DNA from: Pectobacterium polonicum
GTDB taxonomy: Bacteria; Pseudomonadota; Gammaproteobacteria; Enterobacterales; Enterobacteriaceae
Length of the DNA: 60,688 bases
NCBI RefSeq assembly: GCF_005497185.1
Contig: NZ_RJTN01000026.1
Coordinates: 1-60,688, forward strand
Direction: 5' to 3'
This document shows positions 43,901 to 54,507 of the stretch, piece after piece (positions within the stretch are counted from its first letter, which is position 1; the number at the start of each line of letters is the position of its first letter). The notes below the pieces were generated by a model that ran no database searches, was not told where the DNA came from, and saw nothing but the letters and a program-made list of their open reading frames with translations. The position numbers and the translations under genes were made by a program.

Positions 43901-45313
43901 ATGAAAAAGACAAAAATTGTTTGTACCATCGGGCCGAAAACAGAGTCAGAAGAAGTGCTTGGCAACCTGCTGTCTGCCGGCATGAATGTTATGCGCCTGA
44001 ACTTCTCTCACGGGGATTACGCAGAACATGGCCAACGCATCAAGAACCTGCGTGCCGTCATGGAAAAAACGGGTCAGAAAGCCGCTATCCTGCTTGACAC
44101 CAAGGGCCCAGAAATTCGTACCATGAAGCTGGAAAACGGTGCGGATGTCACGCTGACCGCAGGTCAAACCTTCACATTCACCACCGATCAGAGCATCGTG
44201 GGTAATCAGGATCGCGTCGCCGTCACCTACGCAGGTTTCACCGAAGACCTCAGCGTCGGTAACACCGTTCTGGTTGATGATGGCCTGATCGGTATGCAGG
44301 TTACAGCGATCAGCGGCAACGATGTCGTCTGTAAAGTACTGAACAATGGCGATCTGGGCGAGAATAAAGGCGTTAACTTACCAGGCGTTTCCATCCAGTT
44401 ACCTGCTTTGGCTGAAAAAGACAAACGCGACCTGATTTTCGGTTGCGAACAAGGCGTCGATTTCGTTGCCGCTTCCTTTATTCGTAAACGTTCCGACGTT
44501 GAAGAAATTCGCGCTCACCTGAAAGCGCACGGTGGCGAGCACATCCAGATCATCTCCAAGATCGAAAACCAGGAAGGTCTGAACAACTTCGACGACATTC
44601 TGGAAGCCTCTGACGGCATCATGGTGGCCCGTGGTGACCTGGGTGTTGAGATCCCTGTTGAAGAAGTGATCTTCGCACAGAAAATGATGATCGAAAAATG
44701 TAACCTGGCACGCAAAGTGGTTATCACCGCAACGCAAATGCTGGATTCAATGATCAAGAACCCGCGCCCTACCCGCGCTGAAGCTGGCGACGTCGCTAAC
44801 GCCATCATCGACGGCACCGATGCCGTTATGCTGTCTGGCGAAAGTGCGAAAGGTAAATACCCGCTGGAATCCGTTACCATCATGGCAACGATCTGTCAGC
44901 GTACCGATTCCGTGATGAAAAGCCGTCTGGATACCATCAAAACGCCTGGAATCCTGCGTATCACTGAAGCTGTCTGCCGCGGTGCGGTAGAAACCGCAGA
45001 AAAACTGGATGCACCGCTGATTGTGGTTGCAACCAGCGGCGGTAAATCGGCCAAATCTATCCGTAAATACTTCCCGAATGCCCGTATTCTGGCGTTGACG
45101 ACGAACGACGTCACCGCACGCCAACTGCTGCTGAGCAAAGGCATTGATACGCTGCTGGTGAAAGAAATTGCCTCTACGGATGATTTCTACCGCATTGGTA
45201 AAGAAGCCGCGCTGAATAGCGGTTATGCGCAAGCTGGCGATGTCGTAGTGATGGTATCTGGTGCGCTGGTTTCTAGCGGCACAACCAATACCGTTTCCGT
45301 ACATCGTATCTGA
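43901..45313 (+). CDS. pykF: Pyruvate kinase I
   Basis: A 470-residue glycolytic enzyme converting phosphoenolpyruvate and ADP to pyruvate and ATP. It begins [20 protein letters not shown]. The active-site signature is [20 protein letters not shown], with substrate/metal sites in MRLNFSHG and [10 protein letters not shown], and the effector-binding C-terminal domain ends [11 protein letters not shown]. The frame stays open upstream to 43664 by chance, but the conserved start is ATG 43901. The leader from the predicted start is about 250 bases, long for this gene. Confidence 0.97.
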   Translation: MKKTKIVCTIGPKTESEEVLGNLLSAGMNVMRLNFSHGDYAEHGQRIKNLRAVMEKTGQKAAILLDTKGPEIRTMKLENGADVTLTAGQTFTFTTDQSIVGNQDRVAVTYAGFTEDLSVGNTVLVDDGLIGMQVTAISGNDVVCKVLNNGDLGENKGVNLPGVSIQLPALAEKDKRDLIFGCEQGVDFVAASFIRKRSDVEEIRAHLKAHGGEHIQIISKIENQEGLNNFDDILEASDGIMVARGDLGVEIPVEEVIFAQKMMIEKCNLARKVVITATQMLDSMIKNPRPTRAEAGDVANAIIDGTDAVMLSGESAKGKYPLESVTIMATICQRTDSVMKSRLDTIKTPGILRITEAVCRGAVETAEKLDAPLIVVATSGGKSAKSIRKYFPNARILALTTNDVTARQLLLSKGIDTLLVKEIASTDDFYRIGKEAALNSGYAQAGDVVVMVSGALVSSGTTNTVSVHRI

Positions 45314-45332
45314 TCCTAACAATCCAATCGGT

Positions 45333-45359
45333 AAAAAGCGCCTTAATGGCGCTTTTTTT
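45333..45359 (+). terminator. Rho-independent terminator of pykF
   Basis: AAAAAGCGCC and GGCGCTTTTTTT pair around a 5-base loop 20 bases after the pykF stop, with a seven-T run. Confidence 0.92.
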
Positions 45360-45576
45360 ATATTCTGAAACGACTTTCTACAGCACGATAACCTAATTAA
45401 TGCCTTTACGTAACACGCCGTTTTAATAGCCTTAAGCTTCGGAGTTATCTGACAAAAATAGCGCTGTTTTCCTTACTTTTTTAATGAACAGGTAAAACTC
45501 GCTGTTTCTTTGAGCGAACGATCAAAATTAAGCATGTTCTCATCAAAAATTTATTCTCATTAGAAAATAGTTTGTG

Positions 45577-45583
45577 TAATACT
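45577..45583 (+). promoter_or_regulatory. lpp promoter -10 box
   Basis: TAATACT preceded by TTTGTG and followed by TGTAACGCTACATGGAGATT is nearly identical to the E. coli lpp promoter and leader as I remember it. The transcript would start near 45590, leaving a short 37-base leader ending in GAGGGTATTAATA. Confidence 0.8.
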
Positions 45584-45615
45584 TGTAACGCTACATGGAG
45601 ATTAACTCAATCTAG

Positions 45616-45864
<249 letters not shown>

Positions 45865-45884
45865 TCGAGCTGGTTAAGTAGTGA

Positions 45885-45913
45885 AAATGGCGCACATTGT
45901 GCGCCATTTTTTT
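45885..45913 (+). terminator. Rho-independent terminator of lpp
   Basis: GGCGCAC and GTGCGCC pair around ATT, flanked by AAAT and ATTTTTTT, 20 bases after the lpp stop. Confidence 0.93.
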
Positions 45914-46056
45914 GCCTTCGTTTTATCAATCGTTTTCGTTCTATCAACCTTCGCCGTTCATTTCTTTCCCACGTTACCAGCCGTCGCTATCCTTCCATCC
46001 GATCCTTGAACCAGCACAGATGCGCCTGAGACGCACCTGACCGGTTTATTTCATGA

Positions 46057-47079
46057 TTAACGTGAGGTAGTGCTGATAGCCGTGATTGGCGCAACCTGAT
46101 GCGTATCAGACGCTTCTGGAGCAGATTCTACCGGTGGTTGATAGGTATTGATATCTTGCCCTACGCTAACCACAATCGGCATGCCGGAACGACGCACAAT
46201 CGCGTCAGCAACGGCTTTACTGTCCGTCTCTGCATCCTTAACAAACTTCTGCGTCTTTGCCGTCAGCGGAATTTTCATCGTTTGTGGATCGTCCTTATCG
46301 GTCTTTGATAAAGGCTGATGCACTTCAACGTAGCGTTTGCCGTCCGGTTCAACGGAGGTTTTAATCGCATCATTAACAATCTGCACACGCGTACCGACTG
46401 GCACAGTATCGAACAGCGCCTTGATGTCATCTGGACGCAGGCGGATACAGCCAGAACTTACCCGCATGCCAATGCCGAAGTCCGCGTTTGTGCCGTGTAA
46501 CAGATAAACACCGCCATGCGCTGACAGACGCAGTGCATGTAATCCCATCGGGTTATCCGGGCCTGCCGGAACGACAGCAGGCAGCTTAATGCCCTGTTCT
46601 TCGAGATAATGCTTACGGATGTTCGCCGTTGGCGTCCAGGTCGGGTTCTCACGTTTCTCGCTCACGCTGGTCGTCATCAATGGCGTATTTCGCCCCAGTT
46701 GGCCGATGCCAATCGGGTAAACAATGACGGTATTCTTCCCTTTCGGGTAGTAGTAGAGCCGTAGTTCTGCCAGATTGACCACAATGCCTTCGCGCGGCGT
46801 ATCCGGCAGCAGCATTTGCGTCGGGATCGTGAGGGTGGAACCCGCTGTCGGCAGGTAAGGATCGGCTCCTGGGTTCGCTTCCAGCATGCCTAATAGGCCA
46901 ATCTTAAAGTCCGCGGCGATAGCTTCCAGCGGGCGGCCGTCATTAGGGACCGTATAAGCGATATTTTCACCGATAAGGCGGCTATTTGGTGGCGGTAGCG
47001 GATATTCCGTCGCTCTGGCGGCGGTGCTGGCCAGGTATGTCGCGAAGGCCATACCAAGTAAAGTTAACACGCGTTTCAT
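46057..47079 (-). CDS. ldtE: L,D-transpeptidase (LdtE/YnhG-like)
   Basis: A 340-residue periplasmic enzyme with a signal peptide (cleavage near STAARATEY), a LysM-like region (TVPNDGRPLEAIAADFKIGL) and a YkuD catalytic domain. The active-site motif is HGTNADFGIGMRVSSGCIRL, with the catalytic Cys. E. coli homologues make 3-3 crosslinks or attach Lpp to peptidoglycan. Gene order lpp-ldtE-sufE matches E. coli, which supports LdtE. ATG 47079 follows AGGGA by 8 bases; the frame extends to 47208 without conserved sequence. Confidence 0.9.
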   Translation of the reverse strand: MKRVLTLLGMAFATYLASTAARATEYPLPPPNSRLIGENIAYTVPNDGRPLEAIAADFKIGLLGMLEANPGADPYLPTAGSTLTIPTQMLLPDTPREGIVVNLAELRLYYYPKGKNTVIVYPIGIGQLGRNTPLMTTSVSEKRENPTWTPTANIRKHYLEEQGIKLPAVVPAGPDNPMGLHALRLSAHGGVYLLHGTNADFGIGMRVSSGCIRLRPDDIKALFDTVPVGTRVQIVNDAIKTSVEPDGKRYVEVHQPLSKTDKDDPQTMKIPLTAKTQKFVKDAETDSKAVADAIVRRSGMPIVVSVGQDINTYQPPVESAPEASDTHQVAPITAISTTSR

Positions 47080-47470
47080 AATAGATTCCCTACAATCAAT
47101 AACATCTGGTTGTGTACCCAGAATGCAGTATCCGGCTATACCTCTTGATCTGGTGTTCAATACAGCCATTGCTGCCTCTTTCCACCGGACGTGGGTATAT
47201 ATTAGCATTGTTGTAACAAAAGAATATTTGATTTAAAAATCAAAGCATTGATATTCAATTCTTTACAAAGCAGAGTCAGCATAAAATTTAACGAGAAATA
47301 AATATACGGGACGAATTCTGAAATATCAGCGAGTTAATAAATGAACGGGGAAACAATAACGTATCGTTGGTAAAAATCAGTAAATGAAAAAAACAAAAAA
47401 GCGCTGAACGTTTTTTTCGTCGCAGCGCTTTTTCTATACTCAGCGAAAGCAGAAAGAACAACGAAGCAAA
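47080..47470. other. Intergenic region between sufE and ldtE
   Basis: AT-rich, no gene seen. It holds the suf terminator (see separate entry) and presumably the ldtE promoter. Confidence 0.6.
47395..47434 (-). terminator. Terminator of the suf operon
   Basis: On the minus strand AAAAAGCGCTG and CAGCGCTTTTTT form an 11-bp stem around a 16-base loop, 37 bases after the sufE stop. The A and T runs on both sides would let it act in both directions. Confidence 0.88.
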
Positions 47471-47887
47471 TTAAAGCAGTGCGGTAGCATGCGCACGAAT
47501 CGCCCGTAGCATCGCCTCAAGCCCCTGTGAGCGGGATGGTGTCAGGTGTTGATTCAACGCCAGCGATTCAAAGAACGGCCGCACATCCAGCTCAACAATT
47601 TCCTGCGCTGTTAGCCCCTGGTACAGGCTGAAAACGACTGCGATCAGGCCTTTCACAATAGCGGCATCACTGTCGCCGTGCAGAGCGATTACGCCCTGCT
47701 CATCAGGCTGTGTCACAATCCATACCTGGCTCTGGCACCCCGAGATCAGGTTATCGGGACTACGCCACTCATCGGGCAGCGGATCAAGGCGCTCTCCTAA
47801 CTCGATGACATACAGATATTTTTCTTCCCAGTCATTACAGCGCGCAAAATTACGCGCCAGTTTCTGCGGTTCTGGCAGACTCGCCAT
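47471..47887 (-). CDS. sufE: Cysteine desulphuration protein SufE
   Basis: A 138-residue sulphur acceptor that takes persulphide from SufS and passes it to SufBCD. The acceptor is Cys51 in [13 protein letters not shown]. The fold and length match E. coli SufE. It is the last gene of sufABCDSE, 33 bases after sufS. Confidence 0.97.
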   Translation of the reverse strand: MASLPEPQKLARNFARCNDWEEKYLYVIELGERLDPLPDEWRSPDNLISGCQSQVWIVTQPDEQGVIALHGDSDAAIVKGLIAVVFSLYQGLTAQEIVELDVRPFFESLALNQHLTPSRSQGLEAMLRAIRAHATALL

Positions 47888-47920
47888 GGTTTCCTCCCCG
47901 GACAGGTTCGCGCCTGGCGC

Positions 47921-49147
47921 TTAACTGCCCAGCAATCGATGGATACGTTGCAATCCGGCAACCAGCCGGTCAATTTCTTCGCGCGTAGTATAAACGGCCA
48001 ACGAAGCGCGGCACATACTGGGAACACCATAGTGTTCCATCAGCGGCATCGCGCAATGGTGGCCGGTGCGAATCGCAATACCGTATCGATCGAGGAAACT
48101 TCCTACATCATAGGCATGGTGCTGCCCAAGATTAAATGCAATCACACCGTGACGCTCCGCAGGGCCGTACAGCGTCAGATCGGGCACCTGCGTTAACGCT
48201 TCCAACGCGTACTGCATCAGTGAGGATTCATAACGCTGAATCTCTTCACGTCCCAGTGCCGTTACATAATCCAGTGCGGCACCTAAGCCCATGATACCGC
48301 CCGTGTTGGGCGAACCAGCCTCAAAGCGCCACGGTGAATCCGCATAGGTAGTGCCTGTACGCAGGCTAACCTGACGAATCATCGCCCCACCACCTTCCCA
48401 CGGCGGCATGGCCTGAAGCAGATCGCGTTTGCCGTACAGCACGCCAATACCCGAAGGGCCGTAGATCTTATGACCTGAAAAGACAAAGAAATCACAGTCC
48501 AGATCCTGCACATCGACAGGCTGATGCATAATCGACTGCGCGCCATCGACCAACGTAACCGCGCCCGCCGCTTTTGCCTGTGCAATCATCGCTTTCACCG
48601 GGTTTAGCGTACCCAGCACGTTGGATATCTGCGTCACCGCCAGCAGACGAGTGCGTTCATCCAACAGCGCGGGAAGCTGTGCGACATCCAGTGAGCCATC
48701 TTCAGCCAGCGGCAATACGCGGATCTCTACGCCACGCGCTTCCGCCAGCATCTGCCAGGGAACGATGTTCGCGTGGTGTTCCATCTCGGTGATGATCAGG
48801 TTGTCGCCCGGCTGGATGAAGGTACGGCCGTAGCTGTTAGCCACCAGATTGATGGCTTCTGTCGTCCCACGTACAAAGACTATTTCTTCCACTGACGCAG
48901 CATTGATAAAGGATGCCACCTGCTCGCGCACCGCTTCCATCGCGCTGGTCGCCTGCGCGCTCAGCGTATGAATACCGCGATGCACAGCGGCGTATTCATG
49001 GCGATAAAATTCGGCTTCGCGTTCGATAACCGACTGCGGTTTTTGCGCACTCGCGGCGCTATCAAGATAGGCTAACGGCTGGCCGTTAACCTCGCTTGCC
49101 AGCACGGGGAAATCGGCACGAATCCGTTCAATAGGATAGTTCATCAT
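47921..49147 (-). CDS. sufS: Cysteine desulphurase SufS
   Basis: A 408-residue PLP enzyme that mobilises sulphur from cysteine. The PLP Lys is in [20 protein letters not shown] and the persulphide Cys in [17 protein letters not shown], characteristic of group II desulphurases. It overlaps the sufD stop (ATGA). It works with SufE under oxidative or iron stress. Confidence 0.97.
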   Translation of the reverse strand: MMNYPIERIRADFPVLASEVNGQPLAYLDSAASAQKPQSVIEREAEFYRHEYAAVHRGIHTLSAQATSAMEAVREQVASFINAASVEEIVFVRGTTEAINLVANSYGRTFIQPGDNLIITEMEHHANIVPWQMLAEARGVEIRVLPLAEDGSLDVAQLPALLDERTRLLAVTQISNVLGTLNPVKAMIAQAKAAGAVTLVDGAQSIMHQPVDVQDLDCDFFVFSGHKIYGPSGIGVLYGKRDLLQAMPPWEGGGAMIRQVSLRTGTTYADSPWRFEAGSPNTGGIMGLGAALDYVTALGREEIQRYESSLMQYALEALTQVPDLTLYGPAERHGVIAFNLGQHHAYDVGSFLDRYGIAIRTGHHCAMPLMEHYGVPSMCRASLAVYTTREEIDRLVAGLQRIHRLLGS

Positions 49148-50490
49148 ACCGCCTTGCCGGCATTCGCCAGCGCGTTGGGCAAACGCTGCGCGATACGTTC
49201 CAGAACCACATCTCGCAGAGACTCGTTTTCAATCGCTTCTGTAACTTCCGCCGCAAAGGCGAAAATGATCATCTGTTGCGCATCCTGCTGCGTAATACCA
49301 CGGGAACGCAGATAGAACAGCTGTTCTTCGTCCATACGGCCGATGGTAGCACCGTGGCTACATTTCACGTCATCTGCGTAGATTTCCAACTGCGGCTTGG
49401 TATCTACCTCAGCCAGTCGGCCCAGTAGCAGATTGTTGTTGGTCATCTGTCCGTCGGTTTTCAGCGCATGCGGCGCAACCTTAATCATGCCGTTAAACAC
49501 CGCTCTGGCGCGATCGTTGACGATGACTTTATGCAGTTGGCGACTTTCGCCGTAGCCCTGATTGTGTTCCAGATACGTTCGCGTATCACACACTTCGCTG
49601 CCGACAGGCAGAATCAGGCTGTTCATGGACAGATTTGTCCCTTCGCCGTTCAACTGGGCGCTGGTGTGGTGACGCGTCAGACCCGCTCCCAGCAGGAAGC
49701 TATGGCTGCGAACCCGAGCATCGCGTGCCAGAACCAGATCGTTGTGCGCGAAGTGGTAGCCCGCCGCCGCTTCAAACGCCAGCTTATAGTGGCTAACCTG
49801 ACTATTTTCCGCCGCATTCACCGTCAGGCGAGCACCGGTAAAGTGCGCATGATCGTCAAGGCTGACGTAATGTTCGATAATTTCCGCGCTGGCACCACGT
49901 TCAACGTTCAAATGATGGCGATGGTGAACCGTGTTCAACGCTGCCGCCTGACTGCTGCTGATGTGCAGCAAGTAAAGCGGTTTTTCTGCCTGCTGTCCGG
50001 CAGCCAAACGAATCAATGTACTGGTACTAGCCAGGCTTTCGGTCAGATGCAGGAATACTTCGGACTGAATCGCCGTAGGCAACGCGCCACGCGCATGCGA
50101 TGCCTGTACGTCAACCTGATACGGTCCCCACGCGCTGTCGCTGAGTTCCGCATTGAATACGCCATCGACAAACACCAAACGCCAGCTATCCAAGGCTAAT
50201 GCCAAGGCATCTACCGCTGCACGATCGAGGGACGGTGCCTGCGGTGCGACAAATTCGTTGCTCAGCAAGCCATCCAGAGGCGTGTATTTCCAGTGCTCAT
50301 GCTTACGGTGCGGTAAGCCAAGGCGCACTACGTCCTGCCAGTGCTGGTTCGCCTCTTCAGAACGACGCGACGCATCACGCTCAAACAGGCCATGCCATTG
50401 TTGCAGCGCCTGCTCTTGTTTCTGGGCGATGCTGGTTTTACCCGCCACGTTATCGCTCGTCACATTATTGCTCGTCGGTAAGCCAGCCAT
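49144..50490 (-). CDS. sufD: Fe-S scaffold complex subunit SufD
   Basis: A 448-residue subunit of SufBC2D, somewhat longer than E. coli SufD owing to an N-terminal extension rich in Ser/Asn/Gln. The core beta-helix includes [20 protein letters not shown] and the C-terminus [23 protein letters not shown] 50490 has GGAGGAG upstream. Its first 26 bases overlap the end of sufC. Confidence 0.96.
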   Translation of the reverse strand: MAGLPTSNNVTSDNVAGKTSIAQKQEQALQQWHGLFERDASRRSEEANQHWQDVVRLGLPHRKHEHWKYTPLDGLLSNEFVAPQAPSLDRAAVDALALALDSWRLVFVDGVFNAELSDSAWGPYQVDVQASHARGALPTAIQSEVFLHLTESLASTSTLIRLAAGQQAEKPLYLLHISSSQAAALNTVHHRHHLNVERGASAEIIEHYVSLDDHAHFTGARLTVNAAENSQVSHYKLAFEAAAGYHFAHNDLVLARDARVRSHSFLLGAGLTRHHTSAQLNGEGTNLSMNSLILPVGSEVCDTRTYLEHNQGYGESRQLHKVIVNDRARAVFNGMIKVAPHALKTDGQMTNNNLLLGRLAEVDTKPQLEIYADDVKCSHGATIGRMDEEQLFYLRSRGITQQDAQQMIIFAFAAEVTEAIENESLRDVVLERIAQRLPNALANAGKAV

Positions 50491-51211
50491 AGCCTTGCTC
50501 CTCCAACTGTTTCACCAGCGAGAAATCACCGGATTTCACAATGCGCCCTTGATACAGAACGTGTACGTGGTCCGGTTTGATGTAATCAAGAATACGCTGG
50601 TAGTGCGTGACGATGATGAACGAACGTTTGCCGTCGCGCAGGGAGTTCACGCCGTTAGAGACGATTTTCAGTGCGTCAATGTCCAGCCCGGAGTCAGTTT
50701 CATCCAGAATGCACAGATCCGGCTCCAGCGCCGCCATTTGCAGAATGTCGTTACGCTTTTTCTCACCGCCGGAGAAACCCACATTGACCGAGCGGGTCAA
50801 CAAATCTTCCGGCATATTCAGCAGCTTGATTTTCTCTTCGATAAAGTCGGCGAAGTCAAAACGATCCAGCGGTTCCTGTTCACGGTATTTGCGCACCGCG
50901 TTCACGGAGGTTTGCAGGAAGAACTGGTTGCTGACGCCAGGGATCTCTACCGGATATTGAAACGCCATAAAGACGCCTTCACCCGCGCGATCTTCTGGCG
51001 ATAATTCCAGCAGATCTTTCCCTTTGAAGCTCACCGAACCGTCGGTCACTTCATATTCTTCACGTCCAGCCAGCGTTGCGGAGAGCGTACTTTTGCCTGA
51101 GCCATTCGGGCCCATAATCGCGTGGACTTCACCCGGCTTAATGGTGAGATTAAGCCCTTTGATGATCTCTTTGCCTTCAACGCTAACTTTTAAATTTTCG
51201 ATGCTTAACAT
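50465..51211 (-). CDS. sufC: Fe-S assembly ATPase SufC
   Basis: A 248-residue ABC-type ATPase of SufBC2D. It has Walker A GPNGSGKSTLSATLAG, signature VGFSGGEKKRNDILQM and Walker B DLCILDETDSGLDIDALK. I chose ATG 51211, following GGAAGGA at good spacing; the frame limit at 51226 lacks a ribosome site. It lies 97 bases after sufB. Confidence 0.97.
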   Translation of the reverse strand: MLSIENLKVSVEGKEIIKGLNLTIKPGEVHAIMGPNGSGKSTLSATLAGREEYEVTDGSVSFKGKDLLELSPEDRAGEGVFMAFQYPVEIPGVSNQFFLQTSVNAVRKYREQEPLDRFDFADFIEEKIKLLNMPEDLLTRSVNVGFSGGEKKRNDILQMAALEPDLCILDETDSGLDIDALKIVSNGVNSLRDGKRSFIIVTHYQRILDYIKPDHVHVLYQGRIVKSGDFSLVKQLEEQGYGWLTDEQ

Positions 51212-51308
51212 GCTTATTCCTTCCAACGCCCAATGTGACGGGCGCTCAATGAATTCCGGGACCGATGATTCTCATTATTAGTCTGTGAAAATCCCGGTAA
51301 CCGCCGAA

Positions 51309-52808
51309 TTAACCCACGCTGTGTTCCAGGCTAATCGCCAGTAACTTTTGTGCTTCCACCGCGAATTCCAGCGGCAACTCAGAGAAAACGTCCTTACAGA
51401 AACCGTTCACGATCATTGAGATAGCGTCATCTTCGCTGATACCGCGTTGCAGACAGTAGAACAGTTGGTCATCGCCGATTTTCGACGTGGTCGCTTCATG
51501 CTCCAACTGTGCAGTATTGTTGCGTACTTCCACATACGGGAAAGTGTGCGCACCGCATTCGCTGCCGATCAGCATCGAGTCACACTGGGTAAAGTTACGG
51601 GCATTCGCCGCACTCGGCATGATCTTCACCAAACCACGATAGGTGTTCTCACTGCGCCCGGCAGAAATCCCTTTGGAGATGATGGTCGAACGGGTGTTTT
51701 TACCGATGTGAATCATCTTGGTGCCGGTATCGGCCTGCTGACGACCGTTGGTCAAGGCAACAGAGAAGAATTCACCGACGGAGTAATCGCCGCGCAGAAT
51801 GACGCTTGGGTATTTCCACGTGATCGCCGAACCGGTTTCCGACTGCGTCCATGACATTTTCGAATGCTCACCCGCACACAGCGCACGCTTGGTCACAAAG
51901 TTCAGAATGCCGCCTTCGGCGTCATCTTTACCGGAGAACCAGTTCTGTACCGTGGAGTATTTCACTTCGGCATTCTTGTTGATGATCACTTCCACTACCG
52001 CAGCGTGCAGCTGATAGGTGTCACGAACGGGCGCGGAGCAACCTTCGATGTAGCTGACGTAGCTGTCATCATCGGCGATCAGGATCGTACGCTCGAACTG
52101 ACCGGTTTTTGCCGCATTGATACGGAAATACGTAGACAGCTCCATCGGGCAGCGCACACCTTTCGGGATGTACACAAACGTGCCGTCAGAAGCGACCGCT
52201 GAGTTCAATGCTGCAAAGAAGTTATCGTTCGCCGGTACAACCGTACCGAGATACTGCCGCACCAGGTCGGGATGTTCCTGAATCGCCTCGCTGAATGAGC
52301 AGAAAATAATGCCTTTTTCAGCCAACTCATGTCGATACGTGGTCGCAACGGATACCGAGTCGAAAATGGCATCGACCGCGACTTTCTGACCTTCACGGAC
52401 GGGAACGCCCAACTGATTGAAGGCATTTTCCACTTCGCTGGTCAGGTAATTATTCACGTCCGTAATCCCGGATTGCTGCTTGGCACCGGGCTCAGAGCCA
52501 CAGCTGTCATCGCAGTTACCGCAGGAAGGCGCGGAATAATAGCTATAGTCCTGATAGTCGAGTTTCTCATAATGGGCTTTCAGCCAATGAGGCTCTTCCA
52601 TCTCCAGCCACGCTTTGTAAGCGTTAAGACGGAATTCCAGCATCCACTCAGGTTCATTACGCTTCGCCGAGATCGCCCGGACGACATCTTCATTGATGCC
52701 GTGCGCTAGCTCATCGGTCTCCAGTTGCGTGAAGAAACCTTCTTTATAGCGTCCATCACCCATCCAGATCTGGACATCATCAGGTACATCTACCGTGCTA
52801 CGTGCCAT
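51309..52808 (-). CDS. sufB: Fe-S scaffold subunit SufB
   Basis: A 499-residue scaffold on which Fe-S clusters assemble. Cys-rich [20 protein letters not shown] near residue 100, [20 protein letters not shown] in the core and [20 protein letters not shown] near the C-terminus are typical. It starts 13 bases after the sufA stop. Confidence 0.97.
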   Translation of the reverse strand: MARSTVDVPDDVQIWMGDGRYKEGFFTQLETDELAHGINEDVVRAISAKRNEPEWMLEFRLNAYKAWLEMEEPHWLKAHYEKLDYQDYSYYSAPSCGNCDDSCGSEPGAKQQSGITDVNNYLTSEVENAFNQLGVPVREGQKVAVDAIFDSVSVATTYRHELAEKGIIFCSFSEAIQEHPDLVRQYLGTVVPANDNFFAALNSAVASDGTFVYIPKGVRCPMELSTYFRINAAKTGQFERTILIADDDSYVSYIEGCSAPVRDTYQLHAAVVEVIINKNAEVKYSTVQNWFSGKDDAEGGILNFVTKRALCAGEHSKMSWTQSETGSAITWKYPSVILRGDYSVGEFFSVALTNGRQQADTGTKMIHIGKNTRSTIISKGISAGRSENTYRGLVKIMPSAANARNFTQCDSMLIGSECGAHTFPYVEVRNNTAQLEHEATTSKIGDDQLFYCLQRGISEDDAISMIVNGFCKDVFSELPLEFAVEAQKLLAISLEHSVG

Positions 52809-52821
52809 AATTTTTCATCAC

Positions 52822-53193
52822 TTAAATGCCAAAGCTTTCGCCACATCCACAAGCATGCTGCGCTCTGGGATTATTAAACTTGAATATCTGATTCAGCCCT
52901 TCACGGACGAAATCAAGTTCTGTGCCGTCAATGAAAGGCATCGCTTTCAGTGGGACATACAGTTTTGCGCCATCACGTTCGAATACTAAATCGTCGGTTT
53001 CGAACTCCTGTACCAGATCCAGCACATAACCAAACCCAGCACAGCCTGATTGTTTAACGCCAAGCCGCAGTCCTTGCACGGCCTCATCCTGTTTCATCAG
53101 ATTCTTAATCTGCTTCACGGCGCTATCTGTCAGCGTCAGTCCTTGCCAGACATTTTCATCCAGTGAAAACGTCCCTACATTTTCCGCTTGCAT
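52822..53193 (-). CDS. sufA: A-type Fe-S carrier SufA
   Basis: A 123-residue cluster carrier with three ligand cysteines: Cys51 (KQSGCAGFGYVLDL), Cys115 and Cys117 (HACGCGESFGI). I chose ATG 53193 with GAGG upstream, which gives the E. coli length; the open frame extends to 53373 without conservation. It is the first gene of sufABCDSE. The upstream region has candidate IscR and Fur elements. Confidence 0.96.
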   Translation of the reverse strand: MQAENVGTFSLDENVWQGLTLTDSAVKQIKNLMKQDEAVQGLRLGVKQSGCAGFGYVLDLVQEFETDDLVFERDGAKLYVPLKAMPFIDGTELDFVREGLNQIFKFNNPRAQHACGCGESFGI

Positions 53194-53265
53194 ATGGAAT
53201 ACCTCATTGCGTGTGGTACCAGTTTTAGGCTGGTTTCCCCTAATGTTAGTGATAATGAAACTAGC

Positions 53266-53291
53266 TTCAACCTCTTGTTTTGCAGGGCTAT
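53266..53291 (-). promoter_or_regulatory. Candidate IscR type 2 site upstream of sufA
   Basis: On the minus strand ATAGCCC and GAGGTTGAA bracket an AT-rich centre, matching the outer halves of the IscR type 2 motif, but not its central TTTG. It lies about 73-98 bases upstream of sufA, a plausible activator position. Confidence 0.38.
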
Positions 53292-53582
53292 TCGTAACAT
53301 TTGGTTTTTTAGCCTGCCAAGAGTGCCATTTTACACGACTTAAACGCCCCAGATAACACAGCGAAAAATCCACTAATCAATTGATAATAAATGAATTAAT
53401 ATCATCTCATCTCGCCCTTTTGGTCAGATAAAAATCATCATCTCGTTATCATTATTATAACATTTATCGGTGATACCTATTTATAAAACAGGGAAGGTAT
53501 ATGAAGATTTATGTGATTTCCGATCGTACTTTTGACGTTAAAGCACGTTTTGCCCATTGATCATGGCCTTTTTTATTAATAT

Positions 53583-53601
53583 GATAATGATTATCATTTA
53601 A
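53583..53601 (+). promoter_or_regulatory. Fur box upstream of the unknown 133-residue gene
   Basis: GATAATGATTATCATTTAA matches 15 of 19 positions of the Fur consensus and contains a perfect GATAATGATTATC palindrome. It ends 18 bases before the ATG at 53620 and overlaps a probable -10. A weaker Fur-like stretch is at 53444-53461. Confidence 0.78.
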
Positions 53602-53619
53602 TATTCAGGATCGATAACC

Positions 53620-54021
53620 ATGCTTTCCGTGAATGCCTGGCTGCACCACCAGATTGACGAATATAAATTTCAGATTCGCGATGCCACTGTTGATTTTTAT
53701 ATGGCGGAAGCCCGCCTGAACCGTCCGGGAAGTAATATTGATCATTTGCGCCGCTTTCATAACGCCTGCATGGATATGGTTGAACTCTGTCTAAGAAATG
53801 GCGATGACGATAGCTATCTGCACGCGCTGGTCAAATTGCATAATCGGTTGATTAAAGAGATCAATAATGAAGGGCGTTGTCACCTCTTTCGCGTGCAAAG
53901 TTACTACTTTGCCCGTAACACGCTAAAGTCGATTTGCCATCAGCTAAGCATGCAAGGCTCATGGGATAAAGCGACCGCCTTTCAGACGGACTTCGTTAAG
54001 CGCGTGCCTTTTTTGCCCTGA
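53620..54021 (+). CDS. Fur-box-controlled protein of unknown function
   Basis: A 133-residue soluble, probably mostly helical protein starting MLSVNAWLHHQIDEYKFQIR. It is rich in His, Cys, Tyr and Arg (RRFHNACMDMVELCLRNGDD, LHNRLIKEINNEGRCHLFRV). No signal peptide, membrane helix or known motif is seen, and I do not recognise the family. AGGA precedes the ATG by 9 bases. It lies between sufA and menI, where E. coli carries the shorter ydiH; the two do not look alike. The Fur box suggests induction under iron starvation. Confidence 0.8.
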   Translation: MLSVNAWLHHQIDEYKFQIRDATVDFYMAEARLNRPGSNIDHLRRFHNACMDMVELCLRNGDDDSYLHALVKLHNRLIKEINNEGRCHLFRVQSYYFARNTLKSICHQLSMQGSWDKATAFQTDFVKRVPFLP

Positions 54022-54051
54022 AAAACTATCGATTGCCCCTACAAAATAGCC

Positions 54052-54078
54052 GAACCAGACCAGCCAGCAGTCTGGTTC
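54052..54078. terminator. Bidirectional hairpin between convergent genes
   Basis: GAACCAGAC and GTCTGGTTC form a perfect 9-bp stem with a 9-base loop, between the unknown gene and menI. On the minus strand it is followed by GGCTATTTTG; T runs are weak on both sides. Confidence 0.55.
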
Positions 54079-54090
54079 AGCATTCCATAT

Positions 54091-54507
54091 TTACGGCGTA
54101 ATCACCGATGTCGTCAGACGCGAAATACAGCACAGGCGATGTTGATTATCAAAGATCTCAATCTGCCACACCTGGCTCCGGCGACCAACGTGAAGCGCGC
54201 GGCATACGCCCCGCACTTCCCCCTCACGCACGGCACGCAGGTGATTGGCATTGATTTCCAGCCCCACCACCTGCTGATCGCCCTCAGAACACAGATAGCC
54301 CGCGACGGAACCCAGTGATTCCGCCAGTACAACAGATGCCCCACCGTGCAGTAAACCAAATGGCTGGCGTGTGCGTGAATCCACGGGCATCACCGCTTCC
54401 AGAGAGTCCTCCGCAAGACAGGTATAACGAATACCGACATGGCCGACCATGCACGCTTGACTCTGTTGATTAAGCTGCTCCAGTGTAACCTGTCGTTTCC
54501 ACAGCAT
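54091..54507 (-). CDS. menI: 1,4-dihydroxy-2-naphthoyl-CoA thioesterase MenI (YdiI)
   Basis: A 138-residue hotdog-fold thioesterase. The catalytic Glu is in [21 protein letters not shown]. coli YdiI/MenI hydrolyses DHNA-CoA in menaquinone synthesis. That fits a cell that uses menaquinol for Nap and Nrf respiration. The start overlaps the ydiJ stop by one base (TGATG), so the two form an operon. Confidence 0.92.
   Translation of the reverse strand: MLWKRQVTLEQLNQQSQACMVGHVGIRYTCLAEDSLEAVMPVDSRTRQPFGLLHGGASVVLAESLGSVAGYLCSEGDQQVVGLEINANHLRAVREGEVRGVCRALHVGRRSQVWQIEIFDNQHRLCCISRLTTSVITP

Larger units (their letters stand above)
53194..53619. other. Divergent regulatory region between sufA and the unknown gene
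   Basis: A 426-base AT-rich region with no convincing gene. It holds the sufA promoter area, an IscR candidate, and the Fur box near its right end. Confidence 0.65.

Noticed and set aside
52822-53373. Long form of SufA (183 residues)
   Set aside because: Only the last 123 residues are conserved; the extra N-terminal part covers the regulatory region and lacks a ribosome site.
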